A stretch of 64,000 bases of DNA from Lysinibacter sp. HNR. Its GTDB lineage: Bacteria; Actinomycetota; Actinomycetes; Actinomycetales; Microbacteriaceae. Positions 47,860-58,164 of this stretch are shown here, piece by piece. Position 1 is the first letter of the stretch; every line of letters begins with the position of its first letter. The notes beneath the pieces were generated by a model. It made no database searches. It was not told where the DNA came from and worked only from the letters and a program-made list of their open reading frames with translations. Both the position numbers and the translations under genes were made by a program. The stretch lies in assembly GCF_029760935.1 (NCBI RefSeq), contig NZ_CP121684.1, positions 2,232,001 to 2,296,000 on the forward strand, read 5' to 3'.

Positions 47860-48624
47860 TCAGCCACAGCTTCCCAACTCGCGCTGGGCGGAGTCTGAGA
47901 TAAAGTTGGGAGCCACCGTAAAGTTAAATGTGTACTCGTTTGCGGATTGCTCAAGCGAGGTGAGGGTGAGCCCCCGTGGAAAGAACTGCGCCACACACAC
48001 CGATCGCGGCTCAAGACCCAGTGCGGCCACTCCTCCAAATCGCGCCACTGCGTCTTCGCTCGAGATCTCCGAACCGTTAACCGCGATGCGCACCGGGGCC
48101 AAAACCAGGTTATTGTCCTGAGCCGATACCGAGAGCCACACGTCAATCTGGATCTCGGAGCGGAGGACGCTCTGTGTTCTGCTCACCCGGAGAAGACCGT
48201 CCTCAACAGTGACCTCCCCGATCGCGGCGGTATCCATCTTGCCAATGACATCTGCTATGGCCGAAGAATCCATAGTGACCGACATTGTGCCGCTCTCAAA
48301 GGGGGCGGTGGGTACCGCCGGAAGCCCCTTGAGCGTCAGAGTCACATCACCCCGACCCTCACCAACCGTAGCGCCTTCTAGCGACACCGTCACATCGTCG
48401 AGTTTGCCACTGAGAACTTGAGGAATCATCATAAAGCCACCGGTTGTGACCTCAATCTGACCGCCCGAGGCACCCCCCAGCTGCGACACAATCGCGTCAC
48501 CAACCGCATCCTCAACCCGATCACGAACCCAGGGGTCAATGACGGCAAGAGCGCCAGCCAAAATGCCTCCCAGCACGGCCACAACTCCCAGTGAGATGAG
48601 TAAGCGCTTTACACCCCGGTTCAT
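47860..48624 (-). CDS. DUF2993 (LmeA-like) secreted/anchored protein
   Basis: 254 residues with an N-terminal signal anchor (LLISLGVVAVLGGILAGALAV) and the DUF2993 fold. The run RVEDAVGDAIVSQLGG, then VTVSLEGATVGEG and the C-terminal GLTLTSLEQSANEYTFNF fits the mycobacterial LmeA family, which binds lipids in the periplasm. Confidence 0.8.
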   Translation of the reverse strand: MNRGVKRLLISLGVVAVLGGILAGALAVIDPWVRDRVEDAVGDAIVSQLGGASGGQIEVTTGGFMMIPQVLSGKLDDVTVSLEGATVGEGRGDVTLTLKGLPAVPTAPFESGTMSVTMDSSAIADVIGKMDTAAIGEVTVEDGLLRVSRTQSVLRSEIQIDVWLSVSAQDNNLVLAPVRIAVNGSEISSEDAVARFGGVAALGLEPRSVCVAQFFPRGLTLTSLEQSANEYTFNFTVAPNFISDSAQRELGSCG

Positions 48625-48676
48625 ATCAGAATCCTTATCTTAATGTTCCAGCCCACTAGCGGGTCGCCATAAAACC

Positions 48677-50341
48677 CTACATGCGCTCCGGTGCCTCAAC
48701 CCCCAAAAGGTCGAGCCCGTTGCGGATCACGATACCCACCGAGTTATTCAGCCACAGGCGAGTTTGATGCAGGGGGGACACGCTCTCGTCGCCAAGCGGG
48801 GTGACTCGACATGCGTCGTACCAGCGGTGGTAATACCCGGCCAGATCCTCCAGGTAACGGGCAATACGGTGAGGTTCACGCAATTCGGCGGAGTGTCCCA
48901 CCACGCGCGGATACTCCTGCAGGGCCCCGATCAGATCGGTTTCGGTGCCGTGCGTCAACAAATCCGGAGCAAACACCGAGGTATCAACACCGGCAGCGGC
49001 GGCATTACGAGCCACCGCGGATGTGCGGGCATGCGCGTACTGCACATAAAACACGGGATTTTCGTTGGAGCGACTGCGCAGCTTCTCACCCTCGAGTGAG
49101 AGCGGAGAATCCGCCGGATACCGCGCCAACCAGTAGCGTAGGGCATCCGCGCCCAGCCACTCAAGCAGGTCATCAAGCTCAACGATGTTTCCCGCGCGCT
49201 TCGAGAGCTTGGCCCCGTTGAGGTTCACCAGTTGCCCGATCATCACCTTAATATTGGTGTCGGGATCTTCTCCCGCGGCCCCCGCAATCGCCTTTAATCG
49301 ATTCACATAACCGTGGTGATCGGCGCCCAGCAGATAGATCTTCTCGGTAAAACCTCGATCCTTCTTGCTCAGATAGTAGGCGGCGTCCGCGGCAAAATAG
49401 GTGTACACACCGTTACCCCGTGTAATCACGCGGTCTTTGTCGTCGGTAAAATCCGTGGTGCGCACCCACACCGCGCCGTCTTCTTCATAGACGTGGCCCT
49501 GTTCACGCAGACGCTCGACGGAGGCCTCAATCGGGCTTCGTCCCGCCCTGGGGTCGGTCTCGTGCAGGCTCCTCTCCGAGAAAAACACATCGAAGTAGAC
49601 CCGAAAGTGTTCGAGTGACCGTTTGATCTCGGCCATTTGTAGCTGGTAGGCGCGCTCTCGCACCGCGACCAGAGCCTCTTCCTCGGGAAGATCAACCACC
49701 TCGGGGATCTCCGCGAGAATCTGACGGGCAAGCTCGGCAATGTACTCCCCCGGATATCCACCCTCGGGTGTGGGCTCACCCCGCACCGCCGCGAGCACGG
49801 AGTAACCAAATTTATCCATCTGCGAACCGGCATCGTTAATGTAGTACTCAGCAGTGAGATCCGCCCCGGCGGCCCGCAGCACACGCGACAGGGAGTCCCC
49901 CAGCGCGGCCCAGCGGGTGTGCCCCAGGTGAAGGGGTCCTGTGGGGTTCGCGGAGACAAACTCCATATTGATGCGACGTCCGCTCAGCGAATTATTACGC
50001 CCGTACTCGTATCCCCGCTCAACGATCTCCCGAATAACCTGACCCGCAGCACCGGCCGTGAGGCGGATATTAATAAACCCGGGGCCCGCAATATCAACGC
50101 TGGCAACACCGTCAACCTCACGCAGGGCATCCGCGATTTCGGTCGCGAACTCCCGGGGGTTTGCACCAATGCGCTTGGCAAACCTCATTGCAACGTTGGA
50201 GGCCCAATCGCCATGCTCTTTATTGCGGGGGCGCTCAACCGCGGCATCCTCAAGGGTTGCGGTGGTGCTCTGATCACCGCGCTGCGCCAGGATATTGTTG
50301 GTAATGGCAAGGATGGCTTGCGATAGTTGTTCAGGTGTCAC
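48677..50341 (-). CDS. argS: arginyl-tRNA synthetase
   Basis: 554 residues, class I synthetase. Motifs: HLGH in TGPLHLGHTRWAALGD (HIGH class), and a KMSKS-type GAKLSKRAGN. The N-terminal Add1 domain and the C-terminal DALR-type helical domain ending LGVEAPERM are present. A tRNA-Arg(CCG) gene lies just upstream on the other strand. Confidence 0.96.
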   Translation of the reverse strand: MTPEQLSQAILAITNNILAQRGDQSTTATLEDAAVERPRNKEHGDWASNVAMRFAKRIGANPREFATEIADALREVDGVASVDIAGPGFINIRLTAGAAGQVIREIVERGYEYGRNNSLSGRRINMEFVSANPTGPLHLGHTRWAALGDSLSRVLRAAGADLTAEYYINDAGSQMDKFGYSVLAAVRGEPTPEGGYPGEYIAELARQILAEIPEVVDLPEEEALVAVRERAYQLQMAEIKRSLEHFRVYFDVFFSERSLHETDPRAGRSPIEASVERLREQGHVYEEDGAVWVRTTDFTDDKDRVITRGNGVYTYFAADAAYYLSKKDRGFTEKIYLLGADHHGYVNRLKAIAGAAGEDPDTNIKVMIGQLVNLNGAKLSKRAGNIVELDDLLEWLGADALRYWLARYPADSPLSLEGEKLRSRSNENPVFYVQYAHARTSAVARNAAAAGVDTSVFAPDLLTHGTETDLIGALQEYPRVVGHSAELREPHRIARYLEDLAGYYHRWYDACRVTPLGDESVSPLHQTRLWLNNSVGIVIRNGLDLLGVEAPERM

Positions 50342-50438
50342 GGGTCAATTCTAGCCCTGCGCCGTGCGCCTCTCATGACAAATTGGGTGTCCAATGCGAC
50401 ATTTTGCTCAAGAAATGCTAGTCTAGTTCACGTTCTGA

Positions 50439-50511
50439 GCCCCCTTAGCTCAGGGGATAGAGCGTCTGCCTCCGGAGCAGAAGGCCGCTGGTTCGAATCC
50501 AGCAGGGGGCA
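50439..50511 (+). tRNA. tRNA-Arg (anticodon CCG), intact
   Basis: Acceptor GCCCCCT pairs with AGGGGGC, anticodon loop CTCCGGA, T-arm CTGG-TTCGAAT-CCAG. Degenerate copies occur at 51945-52017 and 60467-60537, and the upstream flank (from 50407) is repeated at 60434. Probable integration site of the island. Confidence 0.96.
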
Positions 50512-50666
50512 CGGTAAATGGGCGCATAAGACCCACAAAAAGGGAAATGAAGCGAAAATCCGGTTCATATTTACCTTGACATGATGTCCCAACCCTGACT
50601 AAAAGAGTTGGAGCTTATCCTCAAGCGAGGCCTTTCCTGCGGTTGTCTTGATGCGGCAAGCTCTCA

Positions 50667-50695
50667 GAAAAAACCTCGCTTTTATCAGGTTTTTC
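50667..50695 (-). terminator. terminator of the small secreted protein gene
   Basis: Stem AAAAACCT / AGGTTTTT with a 10-base loop, just downstream of the minus-strand gene, ending in a T run on that strand. Confidence 0.5.
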
Positions 50696-50706
50696 TCTCC
50701 AAGAAA

Positions 50707-51168
50707 TTAGTTATTCCAGTTACCACTACCACCAAAGACACCGGCACCGAGGCCTATATTGCCACCAATAAAGGTTCCCAAGAGCTGGGTTCCCGGTCCG
50801 AAAAAAAGAACGTTTACGACACCACCAACATTATTTATTTGGAAAGAATCTGTTTTTTCAAACAGGGCATTAAACCCGCAGTGCGCTATTACTTTGCCAA
50901 CGGTAACTCCAGCACCTGCTCCGAACCCACCACTATGTCCAATAAAAGTTCTACCTTGCACCTCTATTTTGGCTCGGGCATAAAAAAGTATAAGCTGAAT
51001 TTGACCGGAAGCGCTCGCAGATTCCTCGCTACAAGAGTACGGTGCACCGATGTTCGTTGTAGCTGTTGCAGAGACTGATGTTGCTGGTGCAGCTACCGCC
51101 GGCGAAGCCATACCAATACTGCAGATGAGCGCAATTCCAGCGATTGCGGACCGTAGTGTTTTTTTCAT
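50707..51168 (-). CDS. small secreted glycine-rich protein, possibly VapA-like
   Basis: 153 residues with a clear signal peptide (cleavage after ASPAVAA). The mature part is beta-strand-like and ends GTFIGGNIGLGAGVFGGSGN, with two cysteines. The pattern (a Gly-rich strand, then SFQ, then VLFFG...LLG...GGxGxW) resembles the core of Rhodococcus VapA proteins, but this is from memory and not certain. Lower GC than the core genes. Lies just inside the island. No enzymatic motif. Confidence 0.6.
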   Translation of the reverse strand: MKKTLRSAIAGIALICSIGMASPAVAAPATSVSATATTNIGAPYSCSEESASASGQIQLILFYARAKIEVQGRTFIGHSGGFGAGAGVTVGKVIAHCGFNALFEKTDSFQINNVGGVVNVLFFGPGTQLLGTFIGGNIGLGAGVFGGSGNWNN

Positions 51169-51530
51169 TCTTTCTCCATTTTTGATATCAGTAACTTATA
51201 TCAGCGTGTTTAAGCGAATAAAATAAACAGGTTATAGAAAATAATCTGCGTTTTACTAAAATTTTTCTAATATTTTATATATGCATCTACTTAGTAAAAT
51301 TGCAATAATAATCAATAGAAAATATATAAGCAAACTATATATTTTCTATTCCAAATTAATATAATTTAGTATATTGAAGAGACGCAAGATTTCCAATAAT
51401 TTTCATTAAAAAGAATGCAAGGCATATCGTTACTATTTTGGATACAGATAAACTGCCCCGTTTTAGCTCCAACCCTCATGTGAACCCATAAACGCCTCGC
51501 TTCAGGGGGTGCGTAATACATGAGTTGACC
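51169..51530. other. AT-rich gap
   Basis: About 360 bases, very AT-rich compared with the rest of the window, with no supported gene. Contains the promoter region of the minus-strand secreted protein gene. The composition suggests imported DNA. Confidence 0.5.
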
Positions 51531-51938
51531 GGATTAGTGACAACTACCCGGGAGTCTAAGTTTCTTGAGTATCATTGCTACTTCATCGGGTATCACCGCC
51601 GGTACCCGATGCTCATTCCCCTCGATTTTCTCTCTCATCCGATGGAAGATCGGCCTCACTCGAAGATCAGTCTTCGCCACCTGGAAAGACGCCTCCGCAT
51701 TGAACAGCTGATGACACGCATCAATCATCGTCAGTGCCGGTGCTGTCAGTACCGATAGATTCGCGACACACCCCTTGATCCCGGCCCGCTGCCGGGCAGA
51801 CGCTGTTGATACTCAGCAATATCTTAGGTAGTCTTCGCGATACGGGAGCCGACGATGAACCCGTACCCAGCTTCTTCCAGCGCGATCAGGCTCGTAGCCG
51901 ATGCCATACCCGCATCACACACCACACTCACCGTCACA
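51531..51938 (-). mobile_element. IS1634-type transposase fragments
   Basis: Minus-strand pieces read like IS1634 transposases: a C-terminal part (NAEASFQVAKTDLRVRPIFH) and, further up, a middle part identical in type to the remnant at 59.7-60.4 kb (SLIALEEAGYGFIVGSRI). No continuous frame. Ends against the degenerate tRNA-Arg copy. Confidence 0.7.
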
Positions 51939-51944
51939 TTCTGG

Positions 51945-52017
51945 GCCCCCTTAGCTCAGGGAATGGAGCGTCTACCTCCGGAGCAGAAGGCCGCCCGTTC
52001 GAATCCAGCAGGGGGCA
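51945..52017 (+). pseudogene. degenerate tRNA-Arg copy (second)
   Basis: Closely matches the intact tRNA-Arg, but the anticodon stem (CTAC against GCAG) and T-stem (CCCG against CCAG) are mispaired. Shares these changes with the copy at 60467, so the two have a common ancestor. Confidence 0.8.
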
Positions 52018-52184
52018 CTTCTTGAACGGTTGCTCCAGATCAAGAAGACGCTTCGGATTTTGGCGGGGTGTGATGAAGCCCCCTCAAACGCTTCATCACA
52101 CGCGAAGTGTTCCACGACTTGGCAGCCGACCTCGAAATACTTTGACAGCTATAGGACCGTCCCAGGGCGCTTCACTACCTATGA

Positions 52185-53654
52185 CTATTCATACGTGAAG
52201 GAGGAATCTACATTCACACTGACTTTCCCATCAACTATTCGTGTCACTGCAACGGGTACAGTACCTGCTCGAGAGAACGCCGGTGTAAAAATCAACCATT
52301 TTCCGCGTGATATCTGCATAGTACTTTTAGGGTCAGCAGCGGCTTCACTTGCACCAAAAATAACCGAGTTTAAAGCGAGTTTCGAAAATGGTACAACTCC
52401 TGGTGTCGATGAGTAATCACCCTGGTCATAACCCAATTGACCCATCTGGTTACCTCCCCAGGTATATACCAACCCGTCAGAACCCAATGCCACGTTGTGC
52501 ACACCCCCTGCTGCAACCGAGCTAAAAGAGACCGAATCGGGCGTAAGCGACTGCACCGGACGATGGCTTTCGATGTCATTGCCAGTAGTACCCAGTTGAC
52601 CCCTGAAGTTACCTCCCCACGTATACACCGAAGAGGCACCCAAGCTTTTTCCCAGGGTGTGAACCCACCCCGTTGATATGGGAGCAAAGTGCAAGCCTTG
52701 TGGAGCAGCAACCCGAGTAGGGGTATTGCGGTCTTGGGTCGTCCCATCACCCAGGTTACCAGCTACATTGCCCCCCCAGGCGTAGTGGTGCCCGTCAGAG
52801 CCTAACGCTACAGAGTGTGCGCCCGCCGCTCCACTCGACACGGAGACGAAGTGCGTCACCCCTTCGGGGAGCTTCACCTCAACCGGGCTATGTCGTCTTA
52901 TTTTTGTCCCATCGCCCAGGTTACCCCGGTAATTGCTCCCCCAGGCGAACGTTTTTCTTTCGGGAGCTTTTGTTGTGGGGTTCTCCACGGTTCCTAGCGC
53001 CAAAACATGATTCGACTGTACACCGATCGAGGTAAACTTTATCCCCGGGGCGTGCACCCGGACGGGCGAGTCGGCATTCTTCGTATCTGTACTGTTGTTA
53101 CCTAATTGGCCCCTCGAATTATTTCCCCAGCTATAGATATCTCCCTGGGAATCTAATGCGACAGAAAAATATTGCCCTGCTCCAATCGCGGTAAATTGTC
53201 CTCCGGTGGGATGTTTGATCTCAACAAATTCCTCAGTGTATGGTTTTCCGTTGCCCAGCTCACCATCATTATTCTTTCCCCAGCCGTATACGCTTCCGTT
53301 GTTCGCTAATGCTAAAACGTGTTGGTGTCCTGCTGTAATTGCGGTGAATCTTACTCCGGAAGGAGCTTGTTTCAGGGTGGGAGTCTTCGGCGCGGGTAGC
53401 TGATCATTGATTTTGCCCCAGAAGTAGATGTTCCCGCTAGCTTCCAGCGCCGCAGAAAAAGAAAGTCCAGCGGCAACCTGAGTAATGTCTTCGGGTAGTT
53501 GGACGACAAGAGGGGTACCACCGGATACCGGTCCCTTTACGGCGCTGTCCGGGGTAATCGCAGCCCAGGTGGGGGAAGAACTGAGCGCAAGTCCAGCCAC
53601 GAGGGCTATGCCCAGCCCTGCCCTCACGCGTCGGGATAATCTCTTAACTTTCAT
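52185..53654 (-). CDS. secreted RCC1-repeat beta-propeller protein
   Basis: About 489 residues with a signal peptide (to about residue 32, after PTWA). About seven RCC1-type repeats follow, each with a ...HxxALxxxGxxYxWGxNxxGxLGxG... pattern; for example VYGWGKNNDGELGNG and IYSWGNNSRGQLGNN. Expected to fold as a seven-bladed propeller for protein binding. A C-terminal ~65 residue extension ends VNVDSSFTYE. Exported, and may bind host or surface targets. Confidence 0.85.
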   Translation of the reverse strand: MKVKRLSRRVRAGLGIALVAGLALSSSPTWAAITPDSAVKGPVSGGTPLVVQLPEDITQVAAGLSFSAALEASGNIYFWGKINDQLPAPKTPTLKQAPSGVRFTAITAGHQHVLALANNGSVYGWGKNNDGELGNGKPYTEEFVEIKHPTGGQFTAIGAGQYFSVALDSQGDIYSWGNNSRGQLGNNSTDTKNADSPVRVHAPGIKFTSIGVQSNHVLALGTVENPTTKAPERKTFAWGSNYRGNLGDGTKIRRHSPVEVKLPEGVTHFVSVSSGAAGAHSVALGSDGHHYAWGGNVAGNLGDGTTQDRNTPTRVAAPQGLHFAPISTGWVHTLGKSLGASSVYTWGGNFRGQLGTTGNDIESHRPVQSLTPDSVSFSSVAAGGVHNVALGSDGLVYTWGGNQMGQLGYDQGDYSSTPGVVPFSKLALNSVIFGASEAAADPKSTMQISRGKWLIFTPAFSRAGTVPVAVTRIVDGKVSVNVDSSFTYE

Positions 53655-53929
53655 CAATACATGCCTTTCTAATACATTGCATTAATTAATATCGACTTTA
53701 GTGTTAATTAGGCCCCTATTATATCTGAGGGTTGTGTTTTCTTGCTCGCTCCTACTGTGCCGGTCTGAGCAAGCCTTCCGTCACCGTTCAACTCGGGATA
53801 TGCCCGGGCGAACGTGTTATTGGCATGATCGCCGAATCAAAGTTTGGGTTGGTGGTAGTTTGTTTATATCCCGGACTGAGAAACGCCCCAGGTCCTGCCT
53901 CGTTCATAAGCCTGAGGAGCCCCCAGAAC

Positions 53930-54625
53930 TCGCGAATTGCCGTTGTTGGCTCGCTCAACGCCGACCTGGTTGTTCATACCGAGCGTTTTCCCTAGCCGGG
54001 CGAGACCCTACAGGATTCAGAACTCGCGATTGTATCCGGCGGTAAGGGCGCAAACCAGGCGGTTGCAGCGGGGCAAGCTCGGCGGCAACGTTGCTCTCAT
54101 CGAAGCGGTGGGTGCCGACGACCACGGTGACTTCCTGAAGCAGAGCATTGCGCGCTCCAGGGTAGACCACACTCACGTGAGCACGCTTGAGGGCGTGGCC
54201 ACGGGAACCGCCGTGATCACGGTTGACGGGCACGGAGAAAACACCATCATCGTATCGCCAGGAGCCAACGGTCGGTTGGGTCAGCAGCACCTGGATGAGG
54301 CCGGTGCCGCGTTTGACGGTGCCGCGCTGGTGTGCCTGTGCCTGTGCCTCGAAATCAACACACAAACAGTGCTGGATGCGGCCGGGCGCGCACGGGCGGC
54401 CAGGGCACGGGTGCTGTTTAACCTGCCCCCACACGGAGGTTCCCGGTGAGATGCTGCGGCTCACCGACATCCTTCTGGTGAACGAGCACGAGGCCCACAG
54501 CCTCACAGGAATATCACCAAGCGATGCGGGTGGTTTGCGATAGCGGATGCCCTCCATCAACACGGTTTCGGCGCGTCCGTCAGTGTTGTCATCACGGAAA
54601 ACCATGAGATCCCCTCACCCCGAGA
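53930..54625 (+). pseudogene. rbsK: ribokinase pseudogene
   Basis: Pieces in changing frames match ribokinase in order. They are IAVVGSLNADLVVHTERFP (N-terminus), a GETLQDSELAIVSGGKGANQ segment, then AKLGGNVALIEAVGADDHGD, later DILLVNEHEA, and finally GASVSVVITENHE. At least three frameshifts are needed to join them, and the ATP-binding end is missing. Dead gene. Confidence 0.8.
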
Positions 54626-54843
54626 ATTAGGGGGAATCATATCAATTCATTAAAATTCTACTCTTATATAGCATATATTTTAGAGAAATACATTCAGTAG
54701 ATTTACATGTTAGTGGGTATTTAATTAGGAATTCACGTTTATTTTTAACTAAACAATCGTGGGTCATTGGACGGTTTTACCCAGGTGTTAAAAATTCAAC
54801 CTTATTCTTTTACGATGTTATATCAGCGAGAAACGACATTTAA

Positions 54844-55908
54844 ATGAAATCACAAACTACACAAGACCCTCTAATTTTCCCCTCCGTGTCGAAGCTTCGT
54901 AAGGCTTCTTCGAGGGATGACACTCATCGCCGTACGCGCGTATCACTTCTGTCCGCGTGTACTCTAGTTTTTGCAACGGTGCTAGGGGGCGGTATTGCGA
55001 TCGCCAATGAAAGAAAACCATCAATGACCGTTGTTAACATGCTGAATGAGACAATCACCGTACCCGTTCCTGATGATGGACGCTCGTACTTCGCGGAAGA
55101 GAGCAAAAGCATTACTGACACTGAGGAACATCCTGCTCTTCCTCACGATAGTGACACGGAGTTCCCCAACAATGGAACCCCAATAGAACCGCGTGGTATT
55201 GTCGGTAAAGATCAAAGGAAGAAAGTAGTCTCCCCCCAGATAGCTAGCCAGGCTCATAGGTCCGTGGTGTTTCTCCAACTCAAAATTGGCGATGGGTATG
55301 GCTCTTGTTCCGGTGGCATAGCTGGCCCACACCTCGTTTTCACTGCGGCACACTGCCTTTACAATAAAGACGCTCCTGAGAAAAATCGTTGGGCGCAGGA
55401 CGTGAAAGTAATTGTAGGCAAGGAGGGGGACACCCAGGTGCGAACTTGTAAAATAGACCGTAAGCGCACTGTGGTACCTAAGGCCTGGTACGTGGACCAT
55501 AACTACGACCGGGACTGGGCTATTATTAAGCATGATTGCGATCTATCGATGAACTTCCTAGGTTTCAACAGGCGTGTTATCACTGATAAAGATTTTGAAA
55601 GTGGTAAATACTATGCTTTTATTAGTGGCTATCCCCGGGATAAAATGATAGAAAATGCTAATTTCTTCATGTATGAGGAGTATGGGGAAATTGAGAAGCA
55701 TCCTCAAAGCCCTCTGCGCTTCAGGTACCGTATCAGTACGGACGAGGGACAGAGCGGTTCTCCCATTTGGTTCGACGGAGAGCGTGGCCCCGTCATGATT
55801 GGCATACACTCACGGGGATTTATGAACCAGACAGAGGATAAATACAATTATGGAGTCCGACTTGGGCCAGGAATGCTTGCCGTGCTACATCAGTTTATGA
55901 ATGAATAG
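54844..55908 (+). CDS. secreted V8-like (glutamyl endopeptidase) serine protease
   Basis: 354 residues. An N-terminal cytoplasmic stretch precedes a signal-anchor (LLSACTLVFATVLGGGIAIA, about 35-54). The trypsin-like domain follows a polar propeptide-like region. Catalytic triad: His in FTAAHCLYN, Asp in NYDRDWAIIKHD, Ser in DEGQSGSPIW. The G-x-S-G-S-P motif with little else of chymotrypsin fits the V8/Glu-specific family. AT-rich sequence precedes it. Likely acts outside the cell. Confidence 0.88.
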   Translation: MKSQTTQDPLIFPSVSKLRKASSRDDTHRRTRVSLLSACTLVFATVLGGGIAIANERKPSMTVVNMLNETITVPVPDDGRSYFAEESKSITDTEEHPALPHDSDTEFPNNGTPIEPRGIVGKDQRKKVVSPQIASQAHRSVVFLQLKIGDGYGSCSGGIAGPHLVFTAAHCLYNKDAPEKNRWAQDVKVIVGKEGDTQVRTCKIDRKRTVVPKAWYVDHNYDRDWAIIKHDCDLSMNFLGFNRRVITDKDFESGKYYAFISGYPRDKMIENANFFMYEEYGEIEKHPQSPLRFRYRISTDEGQSGSPIWFDGERGPVMIGIHSRGFMNQTEDKYNYGVRLGPGMLAVLHQFMNE

Positions 55909-56305
55909 GTTGAGGATAACGCTTCTTAGCAAGTCTATTTCATAATGTGTAATGTCTCAGGACTTCGGTGACGAATCTGCATCAAGACTTCGGTGACGTT
56001 CCGGCTATAGGAGTTCACTATAGATCTGTGGGGTCGTTTGGTCTGACTCCTCGATGGATGTGACAGGCGCAGCCAACCGGATACACAATGGTCTGGTAAG
56101 CGGGTCTAACTCACGGCTCTTCTGACACCACCTCCTTGACGGCTGTCCTTAATACGACGTGTCGACCGGCTCGGCTCACTTTCACAGTGCAGCCGGGTCT
56201 GTCAGATTAACGGTGGGTAGGCCGGTCTGAACCATAAGGAATAAAGACTATGACCCGATTACCGATACCGTGTCGGATAACGAGATGACCCTTCTATGTC
56301 TTTTG
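55909..56305. other. gap between the V8-like protease and the IS110 remnant
   Basis: About 400 bases without a supported gene; includes a short direct repeat (GACTTCGGTGACG, twice, near 55965-55997), probably an end of an insertion element. Confidence 0.4.
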
Positions 56306-57353
56306 TCAAGCCATGATGGTGTTAAGTTGTCTGTAGAGTTGACGGGCAATGTAGCGTTTGAGGCATCGACGAATTTCTCGTGGGGTTTTTCCTTCAGTAG
56401 TGCGCTTTTGGACATAAGCACGAGTATCAGGGTCATGGACCATCCGGACTCGAGATATCACGTCCAAGGCTTGGTTAAGTTGTCGATCACCGTGGCGATT
56501 GAGTCGATGGCGAGTAGTGTTTCCGCTGGACGCTGGTAACGGTGCGGCTCCTGCCAGGGCTGCGAAAGCAGCCTCGGAACGAATTCTGCCGGTGTGGGAG
56601 TAAACAGTAAGGATAATACTGACAGTCACCGCTCCAACACCGTAGATATCCTGAAGGCCCAGGGCCAGAGTGCTCACGTGCTGGGATAGTGCTGCGAGGT
56701 TGTCCCGAAGTTGCTGGGTATGTTCTTGAACTGAGCGGGCTAAACGTATAGCTTCGTGACGGATCGTGCGGGTCGTGTCATCATCGGTGGGGTGTGTGCG
56801 CCAGGATGCGATTGTGCGGATGTGCGTATCGGTGAGTGGCTTACGGGGCATCAAGGCCCAGCTCAAAGCTACGCACTAAAGCGGTGAGGGCGTTTCGGTC
56901 TGCGGTACGACGAATGTCCAAAGAGCGTCGCGCAGCAAGCAAAACCCTCAATGCTGATCGGAGACCATCGTTCCGTGGTATCGCCAACTCGTCTACCCGG
57001 GAAGCTAATGCTGTTCGGGCCGCAGCAATGGCATCAATGGTGTCGGATTTTCGTTTCCTGACACGTGCGTGACGACGGGGTGGACGCACCTCACATACTG
57101 TGATTCCTGCGGATTCAAGGGTCCGTGTGAGGTTTGCTCCGTAGTATCCTGTGCCTTCTACCGCGACGAGTACCTGTCCTGAGGTGTGGCGGTTTATCCA
57201 AGCTAGAGCACGAGATAAACCAGCTGGGGAGACCGGGAAAGTATTGCTGTGGACGAGTGCTCCTGTTGGTGCGTCTAAGAGCGTCTAGGTGTGAGTTCTT
57301 GCGTGGTTGTCCACGCCGATGACCTGGTCATAGTGTTCTGCCACAATAGTCAT
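56306..57353 (-). pseudogene. IS110 family transposase, inactivated
   Basis: The N-terminal DEDD-type part (VIGVDNHARTHT, VEGTGYYGANLTRTLE, SDTIDAIAAARTAL) is interrupted by an in-frame TAG near 57285. A frameshift near 56855 separates it from the C-terminal transposase_20 part (LQDIYGVGAVTVSIIL, FAALAGAAPLPASSG). Both parts together match one IS110 transposase. Confidence 0.85.
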
Positions 57354-57647
57354 TGCGGTGTTTCCTTCCATTATCGAGGGTGACTCCGTTTGGTATCGGT
57401 CTGGAAAGAAAACGTGACGAGGCAGATCTCTAATGAGTCACACGATCAGAAGCTCCTGATTGTGGACGGCCTTATATTAAGCCATCGAAACGGGCCAGAC
57501 CGGTACCGACCCTGATAACGTGGACAAGTCATCTAAAAGGCACGGTGATATACCGGCCAGATTGATTGAGAGTCACACGATATCTGGGTCAGTCACCAGT
57601 CTGCCAGCCAGTCCCAGACCAGCTATTACTAATTAGAGATTGATCCA

Positions 57648-58160
57648 GTGACCGGAGAAATCATTGATCAGAAAGAACTCGCAGCCCAGCTTTTAGCGCA
57701 GGCCCAGGAACAAGGCGTCAGCCTGGTAGGTCCCGGCGGGTTACTCTCGAGCTTAACGAAAACCGTGTTGGAATCCGCGTTCGAAGCAGAACTGACTGAA
57801 CACCTCGGTCACGAACCTGGTGATACCCCCACCAGGACAAATCACCGCAACGGAACCCGAGCAAAAACCGTGCTCACCGAGATCGGTCCAGTCAAGATTG
57901 ACGTTCCCAGGGATCGGGAAGCATCATTTAAACCCATGATCGCACCCAAGCGTAAACGCCGGTTGGGTGGGATCGATGAGATGGTGCTCTCGTTAACCGT
58001 GCGAGGATTAACCACCGAGGAGATACAAGGGTATTTCGAAGAGATCTACGGAACGAAAGTCTCTAAAGACACTATCTCCCGGATCACCGATAAAGTTCTC
58101 GGAGAGCTTGCTGAGTGGTCCTCCCGCCCACTGAATGCGCTCTACCCGGTGATCTTTACA
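57648..58160 (+). mobile_element. IS256 family transposase, N-terminal part only
   Basis: About 170 residues of an IS256/mutator transposase (LTKTVLESAFEAELTEHLGH, NHRNGTRAKTVLTEIGPV, YPVIF). It stops where the catalytic core should begin and runs directly into ISL3 sequence. A fused fragment. Confidence 0.85.
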
Positions 58161-58164
58161 GGCC

